Below are positions 24,450 to 36,149 of a stretch of DNA of 64,000 bases, in pieces. Position numbers and translations under genes: made by a program. The number at the start of each line of letters is the position of its first letter. Positions within the stretch are counted from its first letter, which is position 1. Under the pieces are notes generated by a model that did not search any database, had not been told where the DNA came from, and worked only from the letters and a program-made list of their open reading frames with translations. This DNA is from Sorex araneus (taxonomy: Eukaryota > Chordata > Mammalia > Eulipotyphla > Soricidae): contig NC_073308.1 of the NCBI RefSeq assembly GCF_027595985.1, positions 11,926,566 through 11,990,565 on the forward strand, given 5' to 3'.

Positions 24450-25064
24450 TGTTAAGTTGAAAGAAATTATATTGGGTTAAATGATTGGCAGCCCACTCCT
24501 GAGTATGTAACCTCACCTTGTTCTGCTTCTGTAACCATGCTTATGCCCCTGAACTGTATATAACAATGCACTGTGCTTGAGTCCTGTCACATACATCCTG
24601 ACATCTGCCTGTCGGTTGGGCTGAAATTCACGTACGTGCCTAAAAGATAGAGACCCGCTCACAGAAGGAGTTGCTGACAACAAGGAGCCCAGATAGTGAC
24701 TCCATTCCCACGGCCCAGCAGATAGTGACCCCGGCCCAGTAGATAATGACTCTGGCCCAGCAGATGGTGACTCCAGCCCAGCAGATAGCAACTCCGGTCC
24801 CAGGGCTCTACAGATAGTAACTCCTGATACAGGACAAGGAGAATGAAAGAATGTCTTCAGGCACCCGAATTCCAAGATAGTGGCTCTGGACGAGGCTACG
24901 TGACAAATGTGACTGGCCCAGTGGACTCAAGCCCTATAAAAAGGCTGCCCTAGCTAGCACAAATCGCTGCATCTACTAGAGGTGCAGCCCCAGCATGTTG
25001 GTTTGAATAAACTTTTGTCTTGCAAGACTGGCCCGTCTCCGCTTCTTGCGGACCGGACCGAACA
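24450..25064 (+). mobile_element. Solo retroviral LTR, 615 bp
   Basis: Begins TGTTAAG and ends CGAACA, so the ends are TGTT...AACA inverted repeats. TATAAAAA at 24935-24942 and AATAAA at 25006-25011 have normal U3-R spacing. The U3 has about six imperfect 21-bp direct repeats (cagatagtgactccggccc-like) between 24688 and 24825, like an enhancer array. AGTG flanks the insertion, a 3-4 bp duplication. No internal viral region adjoins, so this is a recombined solo LTR. Confidence 0.85.
24935..24942 (+). promoter_or_regulatory. TATA box of the solo LTR
   Basis: TATAAAAA lies about 71 bp before the LTR AATAAA signal and follows the U3 repeat array. No downstream viral gene remains, but such LTRs can act as promoters. 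Confidence 0.6.
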
Positions 25065-25130
25065 GTGCATGAGCTAGGAGTAACCCCTGTGCATCACCAT
25101 TGTCACCAAAAAAGAGACAAAAAAAGAATG

Positions 25131-26764
25131 AGGCAAAGTACTTCTAAACATGAGGAGTATATTCAACTCCCACAAGCACTGATGCATATAATGTATATAT
25201 CAGGATTAAAAATGAGAAGGAAGACTTTCCGAAATGATTCCAGGCTTTGGGCTGCATGATCCCTGGCTACCCTCCAAGGAACTTTACATTCCAAACAATG
25301 AAGAAAATGATCTGAGAACTTGTTCGATCTTAGAACTGATCTTAGAACTGAGAGAGGCTCAAAGAAAAGGGGCATCCTACCTGATTCTGGGTGGTCTTTT
25401 TGTTACTTGGTCCTAGCCACTTTCGAATCATTCGAATTAGAAGGGTACAGAAAAAAGATGAAAGGAAAGCAAGGAAAAGAAATTAGAACAGTTCTGAGGA
25501 GAAACCATCTGAGGAGGAAGAGGAGGCTAATTGCCCTTTTCTCCTTGTTCCTGTTCAAAAGGTAAAACCTCCACTCCCCCTAACCCTTCCCAAGGATTGA
25601 TTCCTTAGAAAACGGGGAAAAACCTAGTGTGAGAGAAACGAAAGAGAGTAAGGAATGGCCTTGACCTCCCAGATCACCTGCTCTCTCTCAGCTCCGTCAG
25701 AAGAACAGAGTAGTGGCAGAAGCCAGCTTGCCAATCTTATCTAGAATTCAGCAAGAAATTTGGCATTCTCACTTAGGAGGGACTATGCATGCATATTTGT
25801 ACCCTGGATCTTGTCATATTCCTATAACCTCAAATGAAGAATTCCCAGAAGGGGAGGATGAATACATACATACTTCTTTCCATTTGAAATTTTTAAAGAA
25901 TAAAACCAGGCTTGTATGCAGTAAGAAGCTAACTCTCTTTATATTACGGGACTTCGTGGCTTAGCTGCAACAGAATGCGATGATTCCTCAGATTTGGAAC
26001 AATTGCCTTGTACCTGTCTCTCCCATGCCAAAGTTTGGCAATGGGGATATGAGCCTTGTATAGCCCCGTGGCAATTATAAATGCAAAAGCTAATCCCAAG
26101 ATCAATATCTCTATGGATCAATTGACAAGAACTGACATTTGGGTAGATAGAGAACTACAATCTGCTTACGGCAGTAAGGTTAGTTCCCAAGTTAGTAGCT
26201 GTCCTCGAAAAGCTTGGGGGAAAAATCCACTCCAAGATTCACAGTTCAGGGGCTGGAATGATAGCACAGGAGGTAGGGCGTTTGACTTGGGCGTTCGATT
26301 CCGAGCATCCCATATGGTCCACAGAGCACCGCCAGGTGTGATTTCTGAGTGCAGAGCCAGAAGTCAGCCCTGAGTATTGCCAGGTGTGACCCAAAAAGGC
26401 AAAAAAAAAAAGATTCACAGTTCATTCCTTTGTTAATGTTAAACAAGGGCCTAAGTAACCTATGTGGATGTCAACGATCATTTGACTAAGATTGTTCCCA
26501 TTTCATGGAGCTCAATATATACTGCTGCATATGTTGTCCTTTGACAATGCTAAAATAGATTGCTATTGGGCTTTAGGACTGGTAAAACAAGAAGGAAAAT
26601 TCAATGATTATATTAAAGCTTGCAGTAACGTAGAGCTGAAATGGCGTTGTGCCTAGCAGAAATGCATGCAGCTAAAGCACAGGGCTATTATTTATTGAGC
26701 ATGGTAATATAATCTTAAATGTGAGTAATAAAGTGAACTTTACCATCAAAGTATCTGCGGTAGG
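25131..26764 (+). other. Unclassified, possibly retrovirus-derived sequence
   Basis: AT-rich with several plus-strand open stretches (25320-25565, 25713-25964, 26056 onward) broken by stops. Codon-like composition and the position beside a solo LTR suggest an old viral remnant, but I could not identify gag, pol or env motifs with confidence. A SINE interrupts it at 26249-26410. Confidence 0.3.
26249..26410 (+). mobile_element. SOR-type SINE
   Basis: Head 'aatgatagcacaggaggtag', body 'atcccatatggtcc' and 'gtgacccaaaaaggc' with a pure A tail. Perfect 14-bp target duplication AGATTCACAGTTCA at 26235-26248 and 26411-26424. Confidence 0.95.
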
Positions 26765-26794
26765 TTTTTTATTTTGTTTAGTTCTGTTGTTTGT

Positions 26795-26837
<43 letters not shown>

Positions 26838-27560
26838 TTGAATCACCGTGAGATACCGTCACAAAGCTTTTGTGTTTGAATTTTGGTCATACAATGATGA
26901 AATACCCATTCCTCCACCATTACACATTTTCCAACACCAAAATCCCCAGTTTTCTCCCCTTGCCCCAGCCCAATGCTTTCCCTACCTGTGTGGTGACAAT
27001 TTCTCACTCTACTTTGATTACATTGAATATTTAGACACCAGTCTCCCATTATTATTTGTAATTTTCCCAACACCACTCAAACCTGCCAAAAAGGCAATGC
27101 TAGACAATTTGTTTTGTATTGCTTATTATGAATAGCATATAGTGTCATGCAGCTTCTCTCCTGGAATTCTATATTTTTAATATGTAGGTTTTAGAGAGAT
27201 CTCTGCAGTGAGCTGCTCAGTTCCGAGGTTTGTTTGTGTCTCTGGATCATGGTCCTTTAGGATCTTAATAAGTAGCCGGGGGCATTTCATGGGTGTCAGC
27301 TAAGAGTCCCATCGGCGGTGGGAAGGAGAGGGACCAGCTCCTCCCCTGTCCTGTGAGGCCTGGTGTTTGCTGCTACTGCTCGCTCATACCTGGGCTTTTC
27401 GTTGAGTTATGGAAGATGGCAGCCACTGGATTTCCTAGGGGGCAGGCGGAGGGACAGCACTTGCTCCCATCTGGAGTAGCCCGGTGAAAGTGGCCTACTG
27501 CAAATTCTGGAAGCATCTCTGCAGCTAGCTGATCAGTTCCAAGATTCCTTTGTGCATCTC
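26765..27560 (-). repeat. L1-like non-autonomous element
   Basis: Starts (minus 3' end) with an ATTT microsatellite (about 26789-26838) and 'attgaatcaccgtgagatac', continues with 'tccaacaccaaaatccccag' and 'actttgattacattgaatat', then a G/C-richer block (27280-27480). Same architecture as 400-1362 and 28834-29477, but the 5' half differs. Confidence 0.65.
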
Positions 27561-27784
27561 TAGTATCTGCATAGTTAGAAAATTATAGGACTAGTATGTA
27601 ACAGCAGACTGCACCATTCAGATAGATAGTTTTCTAAGTAAACATAGAATTCAGAGAGGCAATGAATGCTACAAAAGGATTGCAAGTATCAACCATAGTC
27701 TCAGAAGAGCAACTTGACCGTCATACAACTTCAAAGTAAGTCAATGAATGACAAATATTGGTAACAGTGACTGTTTCGTTTCAT

Positions 27785-27945
27785 TTCTTTGTGACACACC
27801 AGGCAGCACTCAGGGACTACTCCTGGCTCAGGGCTCAGGAACCACTATAGCATGCCTTAGGGGACCCTATGGAGAGCCAGGGATCAAGCTTATTATGGGC
27901 TTCTGAAAGGAAAGTGTCTTAGCTGCTATAACCTTGATCCTGGAT
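27785..27945 (-). mobile_element. Old SOR-type SINE
   Basis: Diverged minus-strand copy: 'gtgacacaccaggcagcact', 'ctactcctggctcagggctc', 'gggaccctatgg'. The head region is strongly decayed. Confidence 0.65.
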
Positions 27946-27973
27946 GGAAGCATACTTCAAGAATATGAAATGA

Positions 27974-28759
27974 TGCACAGTTCTTCAAAAACTAGAAATT
28001 GAGTTTCCATATGCCCCTGCAATACCACTTCTGGGAATATATCCTGAGGATGCAAAAAAGCACAATAGAAATGACCTCTGTACCTATATATTCATTGCAG
28101 CACTGATTACCATAGCCAAAATCTGGAAACAACCCGAGCGCTCTAAAACAGATGATTGGTTAATGAAACTTTGGTACATCTACACAATGGAATACCATGC
28201 AGCTGTTAGGAGAGATGAAGTCATGAAATTTGCTTGTAAATGGATAGACATGGACAGTATCATGCTAAGTGAAATGAGTGAGAAAGAGAGGGATAGACAT
28301 AGAAGGACTAACTCATGTGCAGTGTAGAATAACATCACATAAGACTGACACCCAAGGACAGTAGAACCAAGGGCCAGGAGGATTGCCCCCTAGCTGGAAG
28401 CCTGCTACATGAGCAGAGAGGAAAATAGAGATGAAATAGAGAGGGTATCACTAAGAAAATGATGGCTGGAGGACTCAATCGGGATGGGAGATGTGTGCCG
28501 AAAGTAGATAATGGACCAAACATGATGACCTCTCAGTGTCTGTGTTGCAAGCCATAATGCCCAAAAGTAGAGAGAGAGTATGGGGAATATTGTCCGCCAT
28601 GGACACAGGGTGAAGGTGGGAAAGGGGGGGTATACATGGGATATCGGTGGTGGGGAATGTGCACTGGTGGAGGGATGGGAGTTCGATCATTGTGAGATTG
28701 TAACCCAACCATGAAAGCTTTGAACTATCTCACAGTGATTTAATAACATTTTAAAAACA
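27974..28759 (+). mobile_element. 5'-truncated L1 with perfect target duplication
   Basis: The C-terminal ORF2 region ('accacttctgggaatatatc', 'attccatgc'-type end) is followed by the 3' UTR and 'ctcacagtgatttaataaca'. Flanked by the identical 15-bp AAGAATATGAAATGA at 27959-27973 and 28760-28774. The ORF2 frame is broken, so it is inactive. Confidence 0.93.
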
Positions 28760-28833
28760 AAGAATATGAAATGAAATTAATATTTCCCTGTGCTCTGTAG
28801 AAACACTTGGCAGGCAAAGAGAACAGAAGGATG

Positions 28834-29477
28834 TGGCCGAGATGTGATCCTGGGGGCTGCACGTGTGTGGCCTCTCTGCAGCTGCACGAGCATGACTCCA
28901 GAGACCAACTAAACTACTTTTGGTATGGGCAGCTCCTTGCAGATTGTCTCCAGACTGAGAACTGAGCCACGGCTTCATGCTGCCCAGGAGGGGAAAGGTA
29001 TTTCTCTATCTCGCCTTTTTCCTTCCCAGGAGTGACTGGCGTGGCGACCACCATATTATGAGGACCGAAGATGAGAGTTACAAGCTTGCAATGATCCCAT
29101 ATCTGGAAGAAATTTCCCTGGACTTAGTTGCTAAAATACAGAAGTCCAAAACCGCATGGCCGTTATTGTGGCTGCATGACCTCATATCTCTTCACAACAG
29201 GTGTGACTCTAGTGGGGAACTCCTAACAGTAATAGTGAGGTTTTTGTTGAAATATTGAATGTAACCAAAGTAAAGAGAAATTAAAGTGAAATTTATTAGT
29301 TCGAGGGGGGTCGGTATGGGAGGTATACTGAGTTTTTGGTGGTTTTTGAATTTTTTGGTGGTGGAATATGCACACTGGTGAAGGGATGGTTGTTTCAGCA
29401 TTGTATAACTGAGACTTAAACCTGATAGCATTGTAATTTTCCACATGGTGATTCAATAAAATAAAAAAAATAAAAAA
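28834..29477 (+). mobile_element. Non-autonomous retrotransposon with L1-like 3' end (644 bp)
   Basis: Bounded by the perfect 14-bp duplication AGAACAGAAGGATG (28820-28833 and 29478-29491). The 5' block 'tctctgcagctgcacgagca' matches the inverted copy near 1320. The 3' end 'cacatggtgattcaataaaa' plus A-rich tail matches the L1 3' end. No long frame is present, so mobilisation by L1 in trans is the likely mechanism. Confidence 0.85.
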
Positions 29478-29491
29478 AGAACAGAAGGATG

Positions 29492-32404
29492 CATAAAGCA
29501 ACAGGTGTGCAAAGGAATGAAAATGGCCAAGAGTAACGTCAGGTCATGCTCATTCAAGTGAGGCATGTGACACTAAGTGAGAATAAAAACACATTCTAAA
29601 AACACTAGAATGGTTCCATGGCTTATCATTTCAAGCAAGTGAAGTGAGTGTAGCACCTGACCAGTTAGTAGATCCAAAGAAATCTGCAGGGAATGATTAA
29701 AGATGCGCATACCTTTCTAGAGCAGGAACCCCAAAGACCCAGTGCTGAATACCAATGTACATGCACACTTCCTACTAACCACAAACAGCACTTACTCTCC
29801 TCCCTACTCCACCCCCCAAAAGACCATCCTGAAACACACTAAGGGGTCCTTGAACAACACATATGTTCTGAATCTAGTAGATTACATATGTTCCTCCATA
29901 TAAAAACTGAGAGTTCATTCATGACTCATAGAGTTACCCATTGTAAAAACTGAAAAGTCAGAACACAGTTGAAAGCAACAAACCCTTTTCCGCTAATTGT
30001 GAATAAATGTGCATGTGACATGACACACTTCTGAATACCAATGTACATACACACTTCCTCCTAAGTACAAACAGCACATACTCCCCTCCCCAGACCCCTG
30101 TGTATGAGTAACTCACCTCTGCACAGCACCTCCCTCTCAGGCACCACCATCTCAGTGGGAAGCAAACAGTGCTGTGGCAGGAGTAGGAGCAGTCTCGGGG
30201 TTCTCCATTAGATCACGGTGAGCACCAAGCCAGGCATGCTTGTCAGGGTTCTGGAGGTTGACAGGAAAACCTAGAAAACAGGCATGTAATGGTTGTCAAA
30301 ACCACACAGACCTGGTCAGAGACATGACACAAGTTAAAGAGCTCAAGGGTTGGCTGTAAGTGGTCACTGGCATGATGTCCAGCACAGTCCATTTCAATGG
30401 ATTTCCCCTTTAGATCTTTCTGTGGGTGGTGTTCACCCAGTGCTCTCAGATCTGTATGCTCCTACTACTTCATCAATTGCTGTGCAGAGGCAAAGAGCTG
30501 TGTGAGGACACCATACCCTCCATCTGAAGATGAGCACTAGTCATTACTTAATATAGTGGGAAGCAATATGTAAATCTACAATTCCCTAGGCTGTCACACA
30601 GGGCCTCAGACACGTTAAGTTTATAGCCTTTCCACTGCACGTGAACAACTGTGAATTCTTAGCTCACTCACACTACAAAATGAATGCAGTATTAGAAGTA
30701 GTGTTCCACTGAGCACTTCATGATCTTTTAGAACTGCTCCCTTCAGACAGTCCCTAAGAAAGGGAAGTCATGATCTTCTTATAGTAACACTCTATTATAG
30801 TAACTACCCTAAGTGTGTAGTGCACCCTGGGTGTATAGCTACCCTAAGTATATAGGGTATAGTAACTACCCTAAGTGTAGCAGTAGCAAGGCAGGGGTCC
30901 TACCTCTAATTAGAACTCAGATGTTCTGATCTGGTGCTCATCAGGTGCCCATCCATCACTCCAAAGAGAACCTAATGACAGAAAGAGTCAGGATGGCACA
31001 TTTCTGGTGAACACAAGGGTGCCCGGCACTGAAAGCATCTGAACACTGCTAGGCATCACTGGCCTGCACACAAACGGGAACAGATGTTTCACACATATCG
31101 AAATCTATATTCAGTCCTTGCAGCTCAGTGCCCTACCCACACAAACAAATGAATCCTGCTGTCTCCAAGCATCACAGGACCTAAGGAGCATTCGGGCCAC
31201 TGTCCCAACTGAGCACCACCACACCGTTCAACCTTTCAGACAAACATCACGTGCAGCAGCCACCATGTCCCCAAAGATCACTGAAAAAAAAAAAGAAAAA
31301 AAAACCAAAGACATTTAAAAAAAACACTGACAGTGATAACAATTGGGACTATTAGACAAATCTCACCTGCATGCTTTGTGTATCACCACCAAATAGGAAG
31401 AAGGAAAAAAGGAAGTTGTGAATATTAAGACCTGGACAAGAAGCAAACCAACCACAGCATGACATCTGCCTGGTGCAGGCATCAGAATCTGATTCACTCA
31501 CAGGACAAATCAAACCTCACCTCATTGAACAGGTGGGTATGCCCCATACAAGCTGGCCTAAAGAGCATGACATGAAGCACCAAGCCCAGTCACTGAGCTC
31601 CTCAGGCACTTGAATAATTAGAAATGACCAGCAAGTCCTGTGATCACCAGGTGGGAGAATACCCATCAAAAAGAACGTTCAAAGCGTCATTTGAGTGCCA
31701 CCCCCAGCAATGCTCAGGAACCCAACAAACACCGTGTGGTTCCGGGATGAGAAGCACGAGGATCATTCTGGGAAACGATTTCTCAGAGCCCCAAACCAAA
31801 GGCAGAAACCGAGCACACAATGGGGTGCCCAAGAGCATTTTCAAGAGAAGCAGGTGGTCTCTCGCTCCCTCCCTCCCGCCCACATCTTCAAATGTTTCTC
31901 AGAAAATGCACTTTGCCTCAGAGAAGGGAAAAGCACAGCGTCTGTCGGGCCCAATGGGTCCATCTGTGGGCCCAGCTGAGCACTGTGCGGGAAGGGCACT
32001 ATTGCCACTGCTGGAAGCCCAGCCAGGCGTGCAGCAGGACTAGTGCTTCCTGGGCAGCACGAGTCATATGGGCTGAGTGACAAACATTAATCTTTTCTGT
32101 TTGCAGCTCCCACAGCCCCTCTCTGAGTCTCTAAGTCCCTTCTTCAGCACCTCAGCTCCATTCAGCCAAGTGTCTCAGCACCACACCCATGTGCATGGCA
32201 GCTCTGCCGGCCCCTGTGAGGCCAAGAAACACCCTGGATATAGGGCACAGGGGAGGAAGGGATCTGGAAGGCTGCTTGGAGGAGGGTAATACTCTGAGTC
32301 CTGAAGACAAGTTGGTGGTCACAAGGTCTGTGTCCTCCAGGAAAACTGAGCATCTGAACCACAGTTTCCTTTAAAATTAGAAGGAGGAGTGGTCAGAGTG
32401 GTCA
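29492..32404. other. Unique-looking region without a recognised gene
   Basis: Contains a short local duplication: 29743-29815 and 30030-30095 share 'gaataccaatgtacat' and 'acaaacagcac'. A poly-A/AAAG run is at 31287-31325. An open stretch at 31624-32043 is followed by an acceptor-like 'tcttttctgtttgcag' near 32091-32106, but no domain is recognisable. Confidence 0.45.
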
Positions 32405-32550
32405 TTCGAAGGCCAAGGTGATCGTCTTGCTCACAGCCGACCCATTCAATCCTTGTTACCCCAGACGATCCCCGGAACCAGGAGTGATCCTGTAGTTCAA
32501 AGCCTGGGGGAAGCCCTGATCACAGCCAGGTGTGTCCTAAAAAACAGAAT
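32405..32550 (+). mobile_element. Old SOR-type SINE fragment
   Basis: Diverged: 'tgatcgtcttgctcacagcc', 'accaggagtgatcctgtag', 'agccaggtgtgtcctaaaaa'. Confidence 0.5.
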
Positions 32551-32650
32551 GAATGAGATCAGAAGGCAAAAAGGATGGTAACTATTATTGAATCATAAAT
32601 TAGATTGGCCTACATTCGTCATTATACCAGTATGGTGAAAACCTAATGTG

Positions 32651-32830
32651 AGGGCTGGAGAGATAGGACAGCAAGTCGGATGCTTGCCTTGCACGCGATT
32701 GAGCCCTGGCTCCTCCTAGGATCCCTTATGTCCTGCCATGAATGGTCCCTGAGCACAGAGCACCGAATAGCCAGAGGCTCGGTGTGTGCCATCAGGAGCA
32801 GGGCCTCTCTGTGGGGCAGCCCCGCATCCA
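32651..32830 (+). mobile_element. SOR-type SINE
   Basis: Good head 'gggctggagagataggacag' and 'tgccttgcacgcgattgagc'; the body after 32740 is diverged. Confidence 0.75.
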
Positions 32831-34260
32831 CAGCACAGACAAGATGACTCAGGGATGCCAGCAGCGCAAGGCAGAGGGGCACGAGTCCGCACAGTCGCCA
32901 GGCACCTTGGCCCAAACCGCACACCGCGCAGTATAACCTCTCACCCTCATGCACACAGGCCTGCAAAGGGACAGCGATGCGTGGCCCCTGCCTCCCCGCG
33001 GAGGCGACCCAGCGCCAGACTTGAGCCAGCCCCACGTGGGGTCCGGGACTGGACCCAAATAGAGACTCCCCTAATAGCAGTCCCGCACGCACATCCCACC
33101 GGGCTCTCTCACAGCAGCCCCTTCCAGCCACTCCTGCGCTTGCCCCTTCGGACTGGGGCAGTGGTTGCTGCCCCCTCCCCCGCCCCTTTGGAGCCAGAGC
33201 CTGGGCCCTTTAAAGGGGCCAAATGACAGCAGTGGTGGGGGCTGGTGCGTGGGGCCTGGGCCAGGGCCAGGGCCAGTGGTGGGCACAGAGCTTGAGACAT
33301 CCTGGCTGCCCGATAGGGGACCGCACCCAGCTGGTGGGGCTCAGAACCCCAGGGCTGCAGCTCTAGGCTTGCAGGTCGGGGGTCAATAACCTTGAGGCCA
33401 CCGCGCCCCACCCTCCAAACCCAAGGGCAGCCCTGGCGGGACAGGATGCACGAGACAACAGCTGGGCTGTAGGGCCGCTGGCCACCCTGCCTGCGCTCTC
33501 CAGGAGCCGTCCTGCGGCCACGTGCTGGCCCCAGCTCTGGCCACCTTGCACTGAACCTGGCCACGCTGCCCTGCCCTGCCGCTCAGGAGCGCGCCTGAGG
33601 CTGCGCACACTGCCCCCTGCCCGGGACCCGCCCGCCCTCCGGCGCTTCTGGACACTGGCGAGTCTTGGGCTTCGGGGGTGGGAGCAGCCTGGACAACCGC
33701 CCGGCCCATGCCAGAGGCCCATACGCGGCGCCTTCCAGCCCGTGGGTGGCCGCTGCCCCTGGGGGAGCCCCAAGGACGCCCTCTCGGCGCGAGTCTGGAG
33801 AGCACCCAGGCCTGCGTCTGGGGGAAGTTTCTGGGACTGTAAAGGGCAGGCGGGAGACAGGTGCCCGACCAGGGCGCCAGGGAGAGGAGGGGTTCAGGAG
33901 GGGACTTTGAGCCGATTTGAACACAGCTTGGGGGTCGCTGCTCCGCTGGGGCTACCCCAGAGAGAGGAGGCGCGGTGGGAGGGCGCTCCCGGTATCCGTG
34001 AAAGCGGGTGCTTGGCTGCGTGGAGCCACGGATGGGGAAGTTGGAGGCTGTGGGTGCTCATGCAGCTGCCAGGACAGGTACCACCAGCCTTGCAGCGGCG
34101 GCTCCCCGAAGCGCGCCCGTCTGCACTGGTCTTGCGCGTGGGCCTGGGCCCTTCACTGGTCCTGCTCGGTCTCGCAGGGAAAAGTCTGAAGACGTTTATG
34201 CCCAAGGAGATTCTGCAGTGCACCCTCCCATCTGCGACTGAGCGGGCTGTCCAATATCTG
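32831..34260. other. CpG-rich region, no gene resolved
   Basis: 33430-34190 is GC-rich with many CpG dinucleotides ('cccgcccgccctccggcgct', 'ctctcggcgcgagtctggag'). It could be an unmethylated promoter or island. Open stretches on both strands are low-complexity Pro/Gly/Arg translations and I do not call them genes. Confidence 0.45.
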
Positions 34261-35832
34261 TCCCGGGTGGTGAGATGGGGGAGAAAAGTGGGAACTTTGG
34301 GCTTCTTTCTCCTCTGCAGATCCTGTGCCTGTGTTTGCTCAACCCTATTTGTGTGAAACAGGTTCCCCAAAGGGGAATCAAGGGAGATGCTTTGGGTGGG
34401 AACGTCCGGTGCCTGGAGGGCCCTCTGCTATGGAAGCAGGGTCACTTTTGCCCATGTGGTCTTGGCAGCTGCAATGACATAAACCGGGCACAGCCAGGTG
34501 TGTGTGGGGGGGGGGGGGCGGGTGGAGGGTGTAGAAGGTGGGGGATGCTGTCCATGGACAATTCCTCTCCCAGGGCACGGACCCGGCCTGGGGGTGCCAG
34601 AACTGGGTGATACTTGCCCTGGGCTGTGACTGTGCAGGCTGACCTGGCTGAGAATGTGGGGTGCTGAAGCCTGGAAGGCTGCCTGTGGGCGAACACAGAC
34701 CAGGTGGGGCAGGACCTGTGTCCTGTGACCTTTTGGTAGCAAAAGAACTAAGTTGGAAGCTGTATAGGGTGGCCACCCATCTGTCCATCACTAGCCAAGT
34801 GGGACAGAAACAATTGTTGTGGGGGGGAGTGGGCTGTGCCTTCCTCAGAAGCACTATCTCGCCTCCTGATATCCTCAGGCAGCGAGGCTGAAGGATTGAG
34901 TTTTTTAAAAATGGATTTGTTTGAGAAGGACAGAGCCCAGGAAGACCCGGCTTCTAGAGTCAAAAGTGTGTCGTGAGAGGAAATAGGGCAGCCACCGTCC
35001 AAGGTGGGCACAGTACCCTGTGCTCCTGGCGAGGTAGCCAGCTGGGACTCCATGGACACAACTGTGGGGACAAATGTGAGGTCAGGGGAGGGTTCTGCAG
35101 CTTCATCTTACCTTTCTGCATGCCACATACAGCTGACAGTTACACACACACACACTCACACACACAACACGCACACACACTCGCACACACACCACCTGCC
35201 ACTCAGCCAACCTTCACCAAAACGCCCAGCACCTGCTCCAGCAGCTGGAGCCTCAAAGGGAGCTTCTGGGACCCAGCTAGGCCTGGGGCTTCTGTCAGGA
35301 GGCAGGAGCCTTGCCTCTCCCACGCTGCTGTTGAGGGGACACTTCCATCGAGAGGCTGCCCCAGGCCAGCACCGAGCCCTAGGTAAGACCAGGCTCAGAG
35401 GGAGAGGAGCGGGCCAAGCCCAGAGCTGTCTCGTGTGTGGATCCCAGGTACATGCTGTGCATGAGGGGAAGCTCAGACCTGGGCTTAGTTCCACAGGCCA
35501 GCTCCTGAACTGTCCTGAACAGTCCCCTCTCTGGGGCCCCTGCAATGAACCCCCATAGCCTGCAGACTCACTTCCTCACAAAGACTGTCTCTACCCCTCT
35601 CAACCTGGTGCACAGATATGTGCACACCTCACAGCCACACACACAAACACAGACCAGCTGTGTGCTCATCTCAACCGCCAGACACACAGACTTGCCAGGT
35701 ATGTGTACACCGCACAGTCACACACACACACACACAGATATAAGTACACCTCACAACAAGCACACACATACCAGGTATGTGCATGCCTAACAGCAATACA
35801 CACCACATATGTGCACACCTGAAAACTGAAAA

Positions 35833-35868
<36 letters not shown>

Positions 35869-36128
35869 CTCCTCAATCTTTTCACCAGGAATTGCCTCAC
35901 CAGTCAAGTCTTGGTTTGCCTGTCAATTTCCAAGACATTCTTTAGGGCCACACCTTGGGAGACCCACGGTGGTGGCGGGAACTGAGGCGGGGCTTGCAAG
36001 GCAGCTGGCCCACCTGCTGTGCTGCTGCTCCAGCCCCTCCCCATACCCTCTTCCTGGCCTGCTAGGTCCAAATGCACCTGGGTTCTTGAAACGCTTCTCC
36101 CGGCCTGTTGGCGTAATGCCAGCGGTGG
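34261..36128. other. No gene; CA microsatellites and a G run
   Basis: G run at about 34506-34519; CA repeats at 35142-35199, scattered from 35637 to 35770 and at 35834-35868. CA-derived 'Cys-Val' and 'His-Thr' frames here are artefacts. Confidence 0.6.
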
Positions 36129-36142
36129 CCACTAGAGGGCAG
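36129..36142 (+). promoter_or_regulatory. CTCF-type motif
   Basis: CCACTAGAGGGCAG fits the CTCF core (CCASYAGRKGGCRS) at every position. It lies at the upstream edge of a CpG-rich stretch. Confidence 0.6.
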
Positions 36143-36149
36143 TGGAGAA

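Larger units (their letters stand above)
24328..25130 (+). mobile_element. SOR-type SINE split by a solo LTR
   Basis: Left part 24328-24449 (head 'tagagatagcacagtaagca' to 'agtaattccttagtg') and right part 25065-25130 ('gtgcatgagctaggagtaac' to the A-rich tail) make one SINE when the LTR is taken out. Confidence 0.88.

Noticed and set aside
25713-26373. A retroviral envelope or gag gene beside the solo LTR
   Set aside because: Only vague composition and a few residues suggest it; stops are frequent and the LTR is solo, so it is listed as unclassified.
33109-34370. Several overlapping long open frames on both strands
   Set aside because: High GC removes stop codons by chance; the translations are low-complexity Pro/Arg/Gly with no domain or splice logic.
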